Assembly: GCA_049323275.1 (NCBI GenBank) | Contig: JBMOOM010000021.1 | Coordinates: forward strand, 97,742-161,741 | Length of the DNA: 64,000 nucleotides | Direction: 5' to 3' | Source: Taklimakanibacter sp049323275 | Lineage (GTDB): Bacteria > Pseudomonadota > Alphaproteobacteria > Rhizobiales > Aestuariivirgaceae | In this document: one piece after another, positions 58,485 to 64,000 of the stretch | Numbering within the stretch: position 1 is the first letter of the stretch | Layout: the number at the start of each line of letters is the position of its first letter | Program-made: the position numbers and the translations under genes | The notes under the pieces: model-generated | Databases searched by the model: none | What the model was told of the DNA's origin: nothing | What the model saw: only the letters and a program-made list of their open reading frames with translations

Positions 58485-60734
58485 CTAGATAAGTTTCTCC
58501 AACCGGATCGGCAGGTCGCGGATGCGTTTGCCGGTGGCGTGAAAAACGGCATTGGCGACGGCCGCGGCGGTTCCGACATTGCCGAGTTCGCCCAGGCCTT
58601 TCACGCCGGCGGGATTCACCTTGTCGTCTTCCTCGGGCAGCAGGATCACCTCGACCTGGTCGATATCGGCATTCACCGGAACCAGATAATCGGCGAGATT
58701 GTCGTTCACATAGCGGGCATTGCGCGGATCGACCTCGGTGGCCTCGTGCAGGGCCGAGGAAATGCCCCAGATCATGCCGCCCATCAGCTGGCTGCGGGCG
58801 GTGCGCGTATTCATGATGCGGCCTGCCGCGAAGGCGCCGACGATACGCGGGACCCGGATCTCGCGGGTGCGCCGATGCACCCGGACCTCGACGAATTCGG
58901 CGCCGAAGGCGAACATGGTGCTCTTCTCGCCGGGCCCGCCCACGATCTTGAGCTTGCCCGCATACATTTCGGCGAGAGCGGAAGGTTCGGCGCCCTCGGG
59001 CAGGTATTCGCCATATTCCTCGATGGCGCCTATCCCCATCTCGCCGAAAAGCTGCGCCAGCGTCTTGCTATCGTCCTGGCCGATCACCAGCCCGTCCTTG
59101 AGCGCGAAGGAGCCCGGCGGCTTGTTGCCGGCGAGTTTGCGCAGGATCGCGTCGCAGGCGATCTTGACGGCGGAGCAGCTGCTCGCCGTGGTGATAGAGC
59201 CGCCGGCGACGGGACCTGCGGGCAGCGCCGAATGGCCGAGCAGGACCTTGACCTTGTCGAGCGGCGCGCCCAGCATCTCGGCCGCCTGCTGCCCTATGAC
59301 GGTATAGGCGCCGGTGCCTACATCCTGCGAGGCGATCTGCACCGTGATACCGCCATCGCTCGCGAGGCGGACCCGCGCGGCGGCCGGCGCCATCTGCGTC
59401 GGATAGGTGGCGGTGGCGCAGCCCCATCCGATCAGCCAGTCGCCGGCATGCATGCTGCCCGGTTCGCTTTTGCGCGCCTGCCACCCGAAGATTTTCCCGG
59501 CCGCGTCGTAGCATTCGACCAGCGAGCGGCTCGTATAGGACGCGTTGTTGATCGGATTGACCTTGGTGTCGTTGCGGCGGCGCAGTTCGACCGGATCGAT
59601 GCCGAGTTCATGCGCCAGCTCATCGAGCGCCGACTCGAGCGCGTACATGTAGGGCACTTCCGGCGGCGAGCGCATGAAGCCGGGCGTGTTGCGGTCGGCC
59701 TTGCCGATATTGACCCGGGTCAGGACATGCGGAATGCCGTACATGGCGGTCGAATTCGCCGTGCCCGCCACGACATAGTCGTCCGTGCGCGACGACAGTT
59801 CCCAGGCTTCATGGCCATAGGCGGTGATCTTGCCGGAACGCGACGCCGCGAGCCTGAGGCGATGTTTCGTTTCGGCGCGGTAGGTTGCCGTCGTGAAACC
59901 CTGGTCGCGCGTGACCACCAGCTTGACCGGGCGGTTCAGGATCTTGGCGGCGAGCGCCACCAGGGCGGTTCGGGGTGCGACCGATCCCTTCGAGCCGAAG
60001 GCGCCGCCGATATAGGGCGAATGCACCTCGATCGCGCCCGCATCGATGCCGATCTGGCGCGCCAGTCCATTCTGCAGGCCGACCACCCACTGACTCGGTT
60101 CATAGACGGTCAGGTTGGTGCCGTTCCACTGGCAGGTCGTCGAGAACAGCTCGATCGGGTTATGATGCTGGGGCGGTGTCCTGTAGGTGATATCGATCTT
60201 AACCTCCGCCTCGCGGAAGGCGGTGTCGAAATCGCCGGCCGCCGGATCCTCGTGCTTGGGCACGCGCCCCTTGGCGGCGACCGTCTCCGTCCCCTCGGAA
60301 TCGAGTCCGCTGGCGGGCTTTTCCTCGGCATAGTCGACCTCCACCAGGCCCGCCGCCTCGCGGGCGATTTCGAGCGTTTCGGCAATGACGAGGGCGACGA
60401 TCTCGCCTTCGTGATCGATGCGGTCCGATCCGAGCGGCGGCTTGGCGGTGGCCGCTTCACCGCCGGCCCCGAAGAAGCTGAATTTTCCGAGCGACGGGCG
60501 GTTCTCATGCGTCATGACATGAAGGACGCCGGCAATGGCGCCGGCCTTCGTGGTATCGATCCGCGTGATCCGCCCGCGCGCGATGGGGCTTGTCACCAGA
60601 ACGGCGTGAGCGGTGCCTTCGGCGGGAAAGTCTGCGGCGTAAGTTGCCGTGCCGGTGACCTTCAACCGGCCATCGATGCGCGGTTCCGGTCGGCCCATAT
60701 TCCGGTCGGGTGCCGGTGCGGCGGCAATGGTCAT
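58485..60734 (-). CDS. paoC: Aldehyde oxidoreductase molybdenum-binding subunit
   Basis: 749 residues of the xanthine oxidase family, PaoC (YagR) type. Molybdopterin cytosine dinucleotide-binding regions include GGAFGSKGS, QDVGTGAYTVIGQ and GPVAGGSITTASSC; the catalytic Glu is in GVKGLGELGNVG near the C-terminus. With PaoA and PaoB it forms a periplasmic heterotrimer oxidising aromatic and other aldehydes to acids. It starts 1 base after paoB stops. Confidence 0.95.
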   Translation of the reverse strand: MTIAAAPAPDRNMGRPEPRIDGRLKVTGTATYAADFPAEGTAHAVLVTSPIARGRITRIDTTKAGAIAGVLHVMTHENRPSLGKFSFFGAGGEAATAKPPLGSDRIDHEGEIVALVIAETLEIAREAAGLVEVDYAEEKPASGLDSEGTETVAAKGRVPKHEDPAAGDFDTAFREAEVKIDITYRTPPQHHNPIELFSTTCQWNGTNLTVYEPSQWVVGLQNGLARQIGIDAGAIEVHSPYIGGAFGSKGSVAPRTALVALAAKILNRPVKLVVTRDQGFTTATYRAETKHRLRLAASRSGKITAYGHEAWELSSRTDDYVVAGTANSTAMYGIPHVLTRVNIGKADRNTPGFMRSPPEVPYMYALESALDELAHELGIDPVELRRRNDTKVNPINNASYTSRSLVECYDAAGKIFGWQARKSEPGSMHAGDWLIGWGCATATYPTQMAPAAARVRLASDGGITVQIASQDVGTGAYTVIGQQAAEMLGAPLDKVKVLLGHSALPAGPVAGGSITTASSCSAVKIACDAILRKLAGNKPPGSFALKDGLVIGQDDSKTLAQLFGEMGIGAIEEYGEYLPEGAEPSALAEMYAGKLKIVGGPGEKSTMFAFGAEFVEVRVHRRTREIRVPRIVGAFAAGRIMNTRTARSQLMGGMIWGISSALHEATEVDPRNARYVNDNLADYLVPVNADIDQVEVILLPEEDDKVNPAGVKGLGELGNVGTAAAVANAVFHATGKRIRDLPIRLEKLI

Positions 60735-60735
60735 G

Positions 60736-61716
60736 TCAGACCTCCAGCGATTGGGCGCGCAGGAGCGCCTCGATCAGCGTCTCCTTGCCAAGCGTGACTT
60801 TGAAGCTGTTATGGGCGAGGGGCTTTGCATCGCGGAAGGCGATATCGCCTGCCTCCGACGCCTTGGCTTCGGTCAGCTCGGCGCCGGCCAGCGACTGCTC
60901 CGCCGCCCGCGCCCGCCAGGGACGGTAGGCGACGCCGCCCAAGGCGATGCGGGCCTGGACGACGCGCCGGCTTTCGTCGAGCACCAGCGCGACCGCCGCG
61001 GACGCCGCGGCGAATTCATAGGAGGCGCGATCCCTGATCTTGAGATAGAGCGAGCGGCGATAGTCCTCCGGCGGCAGGAGGATGGCGGCGATCATCTCGC
61101 CGTCCTTCAGCGTCGTTTCGCGATGCGGGCCGTCGCTCACCGGCCGGTGCAGATCGGCGAAGGCCATGCGCCTCCTGCCGCCGCGGCCCTCGAGCTCGAG
61201 CTGGCCGTCGATCGCGATCAGAGCTTGGGCGAAGTCGCCCGGATAGGTCGCGACGCAATCGTCGCTGGTGCCGAGCACGGCATGCTGACGGTTGATTCCC
61301 TCGCGGGCGCTGCAGCCGCTGCCGGGCTGGCGCTTGTTGCACTGCCGATAGCTCGTATCGCGGAAATACGGGCAGCGTGTCCGCTGCAGGAGATTGCCGC
61401 CGAGGGTCGCCATATTGCGGATCTGCTGGCTCGCGGCGCTGGTGAGGGATTGTGCGACCAGCGGATAGTTGCGGGAGACGAGCTCGTGCTCGGCGGCCTC
61501 CGCCATGGTGACCAGGGCGCCGATGCGCACGCCGTCGTCGGTCTGCGTCACGTCGTGCAGATCGGGCCGATCGACGGCCGTGAGATCGACAACCCGCTTG
61601 GGCGTCTCGACATCGAGCTTCATGAGATCGATGAGAGTGGTGCCGCCGGCCAGAAAACGCGTCTCGCCGGCGGGCTCGGTCAGATCCTTCTGACGGATGG
61701 CGATGAAAGGCTGCAT
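60736..61716 (-). CDS. paoB: Aldehyde oxidoreductase FAD subunit
   Basis: 326 residues. The FAD site includes FLAGGTTLIDLMK and ATLGGNLLQRT. The insertion with TRCPYFRD, CNKRQPGSGC carries the extra 4Fe-4S cluster Cys residues characteristic of PaoB (YagS). It passes electrons between the iron-sulfur and FAD centres. Directly abuts paoA and paoC, one operon. Confidence 0.95.
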   Translation of the reverse strand: MQPFIAIRQKDLTEPAGETRFLAGGTTLIDLMKLDVETPKRVVDLTAVDRPDLHDVTQTDDGVRIGALVTMAEAAEHELVSRNYPLVAQSLTSAASQQIRNMATLGGNLLQRTRCPYFRDTSYRQCNKRQPGSGCSAREGINRQHAVLGTSDDCVATYPGDFAQALIAIDGQLELEGRGGRRRMAFADLHRPVSDGPHRETTLKDGEMIAAILLPPEDYRRSLYLKIRDRASYEFAAASAAVALVLDESRRVVQARIALGGVAYRPWRARAAEQSLAGAELTEAKASEAGDIAFRDAKPLAHNSFKVTLGKETLIEALLRAQSLEV

Positions 61717-62316
61717 CTAGCTCTCCCGGCGCTGCCGGACATCGGCAATGGCATCGACGATATTGGGATAGGCGGCGCAGCGGCACAGATTGCCGCTCAT
61801 GAATTCGCGTATCGAGGAGCGGCTTTCGGCTGCGCCCCTGTCGATGCAGGCGACTGCCGACATGATCTGTCCCGGCGTGCAATAGCCGCATTGAAAGGCG
61901 TCGTGGCGGATGAAGGCCTCCTGCATCGGATGCAGCCGGTCGCCGGCCCCCGCCAGGCTCTCGATGGTCCGGATGTCCTTGCCTTGGGCGGCGAAGGCGA
62001 GGGTCAGGCAGGACAGGACCGTCTTGCCGTCCGCATGTACCGTGCAGGCGCCGCATTGGCCGTGATCGCAGCCCTTCTTGGTTCCCGTCAGCCCGATATG
62101 CTCGCGCAGCACATCGAGCAGCGTCGTGCGGCTGTCGAGATCGAGATGATGGGTCTGGCCGTTGATACTGAGCATGACTGGATTGCTGACGCGCGGATCG
62201 GCTTCAGGAGGATCGCGCGCCTCGGCCGATATGTTGGTGAAGGGCAGGGCCGCGCCGGATACGGTGCCGGCGAGCAGGCTGCGTCGATTGAGCGAGGGCT
62301 GAGTTTTCTGGGTCAT
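61717..62316 (-). CDS. paoA: Aldehyde oxidoreductase 2Fe-2S subunit (Tat-exported)
   Basis: 199 residues. A twin-arginine signal (NRRSLLAGTVSGAALPF) at the N-terminus exports the assembled complex. Two 2Fe-2S sites are present: KKGCDHGQCGACTVH (plant type) and QCGYCTPGQ with NLCRCAAYP. First gene of paoABC. The start codon lies inside a palindrome (62314-62330) and close behind a GGAAC box at 62347-62351. Confidence 0.95.
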   Translation of the reverse strand: MTQKTQPSLNRRSLLAGTVSGAALPFTNISAEARDPPEADPRVSNPVMLSINGQTHHLDLDSRTTLLDVLREHIGLTGTKKGCDHGQCGACTVHADGKTVLSCLTLAFAAQGKDIRTIESLAGAGDRLHPMQEAFIRHDAFQCGYCTPGQIMSAVACIDRGAAESRSSIREFMSGNLCRCAAYPNIVDAIADVRQRRES

Positions 62317-62330
62317 TGTCGACGACAATG
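62314..62330. promoter_or_regulatory. Palindrome over the paoA start codon
   Basis: CATTGTCG-A-CGACAATG, a perfect 8-bp inverted repeat with a 1-base centre. Its left arm contains the complement of the paoA start codon and its right arm overlaps the -10 position of the GGAAC-N16-CATT site (62327-62351). A repressor bound here would block paoABC. Confidence 0.5.
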
Positions 62331-62351
62331 ACTCCGGCGCGGAGATGTTCC
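62327..62351 (-). promoter_or_regulatory. EcfG-like promoter (one mismatch)
   Basis: GGAAC (62351-62347), 16 bases, CATT (62330-62327) on the minus strand. The -10 is only 10 bases from the paoA start codon, so the mRNA would be almost leaderless. Confidence 0.35.
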
Positions 62352-62511
62352 TGTGGGCCTCAGGGCGACACTTCAATCGTTCCTTTCGGAGCGTGCCGGA
62401 ACATCTTTGTTTCGGCGGACCGGCGCCGCGGCGAGAATGAGCACGGCGCAATCATCGGACGTCTTGGCGCGCAGGTCATCTTGGATTCCTTCGCCGGGCC
62501 TTGCCGCCCTT

Positions 62512-62658
62512 CTACGGAATCGTCTCCGGCAGCACCAGCAAGACGGCGATGCCACCCGATCCGAGGCAAGCAGTGGCGAGCAGAACGAGAATCCACAGGA
62601 AGAACTCATGATCGATGGGCTCGGCCTTCAAACGACGGCGTAAGCTGCGGGTCGACAT
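62512..62658 (-). CDS. Small membrane protein (48 aa)
   Basis: 48 residues: a basic N-terminus (STRSLRRRLK) and one membrane helix (FFLWILVLLATACLGSGG). GGAGGG lies seven bases before ATG 62658. Function unknown. Confidence 0.6.
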   Translation of the reverse strand: MSTRSLRRRLKAEPIDHEFFLWILVLLATACLGSGGIAVLLVLPETIP

Positions 62659-62677
62659 TGCGGGCCCTCCGGGTGGA

Positions 62678-62878
62678 TCAGTGCCGGACGGCGGGTCCGC
62701 GCATGGCGAACGCGACAAGTCTGTCTATATCGGTCTCGCCTTCCGACGCTCTCGCCACGATGCGGTCGGCAATGTCGCGGCGCTCGATCTCCTGGATGTG
62801 TCCCCGCTCGGCCATGATTTGCGAACAGGCCTGACCCATCGCCTTCAATATATAAGGCTCGCGAATATCGCATCTCAT
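62678..62878 (-). CDS. Small conserved protein of unknown function
   Basis: 66 residues, soluble and helical (GQACSQIMAERGHIQEIERRD, then DRLVAFAMRG). GGGAGGAC precedes ATG 62878 closely. A GGAAC-N16-CATT site at 62917-62941 on the minus strand may be its promoter. Function unknown. Confidence 0.65.
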   Translation of the reverse strand: MRCDIREPYILKAMGQACSQIMAERGHIQEIERRDIADRIVARASEGETDIDRLVAFAMRGPAVRH

Positions 62879-62916
62879 GTCGTCCTCCCATGTCGCGACT
62901 TGAATGCAACGGCGTC

Positions 62917-62941
62917 AATGCGCCACCCCGCCCGCGGTTCC
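62917..62941 (-). promoter_or_regulatory. EcfG-like promoter (one mismatch)
   Basis: GGAAC (62941-62937), 16 bases, CATT (62920-62917) on the minus strand, 39 bp before ATG 62878. Confidence 0.4.
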
Positions 62942-63047
62942 AAATTATACCGATGCGCCCCGTGCGCATGTCAGGGGTCGAATTAATAGGAACCTAACGA
63001 AGCCGCCGTCCTTCCTTCTTCGACGATGTTAACCAAGGGAGGCCACC

Positions 63048-64000
63048 ATGCGGCTTACCAGAATCCTCTTATGCTCCGCGGCAGCGGCAGTTTTCACCTT
63101 GACCGTGCCGGCATCCGGCCCGGCGCTATTGTTCCAGTCATCGGCCCAGGCGGCCACAGAAGTATCTGTCTCCATCAACACGTTCTATGACGATCTGGCG
63201 CCCCATGGCAGCTGGACTCAGTATGAAGGCGCTTACGTCTTCATTCCCTCGGGCGTGAGAACCGGCTGGCGCCCCTATACGGTCGGACATTGGGTCCATA
63301 CCAAGAAATATGGCTGGTTCTGGGTATCCAATGAACCCTTCGGCTGGGCCACCTACCACTATGGGCGCTGGGGTTATGCCGACGACATCGGCTGGTATTG
63401 GGTTCCCGGCAGACGCTGGGCGCCGGCCTGGGTCAGCTGGCGGCGCAGCAAGGGTTATGTGGTGTGGGCGCCATTGCCGCCGCGCGTCGACGACGATGTC
63501 TCGGTTGAGATCTCGGTCAGCGACATACCTGAAGATTACTGGATCGCGGTGCCGTCGCGCAGCTTCCTCGAGGTCGATCTATCCGCCGTTGTGATCGATG
63601 ACGATCGTGAACGCATCCGGGTCGTCGAGGAGGCGGAGCCGATCGGCAATGTGACGATCGAGAACAATGTCGTCGTGAACAATGTGATCGATGTCGACTA
63701 TGTCCGCCAGGAAACCAACAAGGAAGTGAAGACCGTCGAGGTCAAGGAGACCGACGATCCGCAGCAGAGCGGCAAGAGCAGCGACGGAGAAGTGTCGGCC
63801 TTCACCGGCGAGGTCAGCGAGAAGAAGGATGCGAAGCCCGCCGAGGTGAAGGACGTCGAGGAGGTCAAGAAGGAGAAGGCCTCGCAGCCCGGGCAGGCGC
63901 CGGAAGGTTCGCAGTCGCCGGACGCCGGCCAGACCGGACAGCAGCCGGATCAAGGCAAGGCGAAGCCCGGCGAAGAAACCGAGCCAGGCGCGCCATCGGG
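63048..64000 (+). CDS. Partial gene: exported Trp/Tyr-rich DUF6600-like protein
   Basis: 317 codons are open to the right edge without a stop. A signal peptide (cleavage near AQAAT) is followed by a Trp/Tyr-rich repeat domain (residues about 45-140: HGSWTQYEGAYVFIPSG, WRPYTVGHWVHTKKYGWFW, GWATYHYGRWGY, GWYWVPGRRWAPAWVSW), the DUF6600 pattern. After residue about 200 comes a low-complexity Glu/Lys/Gln/Pro tail. Likely envelope-associated; function unknown. GGGAGG precedes ATG 63048. A GGAAC-N16-CCTT site (62989-63013) is a possible weak stress promoter. Confidence 0.85.
   Translation, partial: MRLTRILLCSAAAAVFTLTVPASGPALLFQSSAQAATEVSVSINTFYDDLAPHGSWTQYEGAYVFIPSGVRTGWRPYTVGHWVHTKKYGWFWVSNEPFGWATYHYGRWGYADDIGWYWVPGRRWAPAWVSWRRSKGYVVWAPLPPRVDDDVSVEISVSDIPEDYWIAVPSRSFLEVDLSAVVIDDDRERIRVVEEAEPIGNVTIENNVVVNNVIDVDYVRQETNKEVKTVEVKETDDPQQSGKSSDGEVSAFTGEVSEKKDAKPAEVKDVEEVKKEKASQPGQAPEGSQSPDAGQTGQQPDQGKAKPGEETEPGAPS

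Noticed and set aside
58446..62331. Long plus-strand frames of 783 and 560 codons
   Set aside because: Antisense to paoABC, whose three subunits are unmistakable.
1..64000. tRNA, rRNA, CRISPR arrays, insertion sequences, phage genes
   Set aside because: No cloverleaf-like genes, repeat-spacer arrays, transposases or integrases were recognised by reading; a tRNAscan or Infernal run would settle the RNA genes.

Overview
The window is high-GC chromosomal DNA from an alphaproteobacterium, most likely a soil or plant-associated member of the Hyphomicrobiales (Rhizobiales). The evidence is GGAAC-N16/17-CGTT general-stress promoters, HWE histidine kinases, a RIME-like intergenic palindrome and many small Rhizobiales-type stress proteins. 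I saw no tRNA, rRNA, CRISPR array, insertion sequence or prophage.

1-8.1 kb: the start of a Tat-exported protein, a DMT exporter divergent from an AraC regulator, then a putative glycosylation cluster (glycosyltransferase-like protein, ELM1-family protein, GMC oxidoreductase, sialyltransferase-like protein, PLD-fold protein).

8.2-19.5 kb: the most striking region. It is one long operon with a branched-chain-type ABC importer, an aldoxime dehydratase, an amidase, nitrile hydratase alpha and beta, and a hydratase activator. It encodes import of a compound and the full route aldoxime to nitrile to amide to acid. The aldoxime dehydratase is fused in frame to the C-terminus of the LivM-type permease. 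A LysR gene and a divergent M20 hydrolase follow. A 37-bp dyad element lies both between those two genes and in front of the importer operon, so the LysR protein probably controls both.

19.5-24.3 kb: a tiny membrane protein, the queuosine pair queF and yhhQ, a methionine-type importer metQNI and a c-type cytochrome.

24.3-58.4 kb: mostly stress and maintenance functions. These include ferritin-like DUF892 proteins, Mn catalase, DUF4142, DUF2231 and DUF2267 proteins, a KGG protein, alcohol dehydrogenase and SDR, glycogen debranching, AlkB- and Mpg-type repair, a protein-repair methyltransferase/esterase fusion, CheB and CheB/CheR/HWE-kinase sensors and a Crp-type regulator. Eight perfect EcfG-type promoters and several near matches, each oriented toward the nearest start codon, suggest much of this is one general-stress regulon.

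58.4-64 kb: a periplasmic molybdenum aldehyde oxidoreductase (paoABC), small proteins, and the start of a secreted tryptophan-rich protein cut by the window end.
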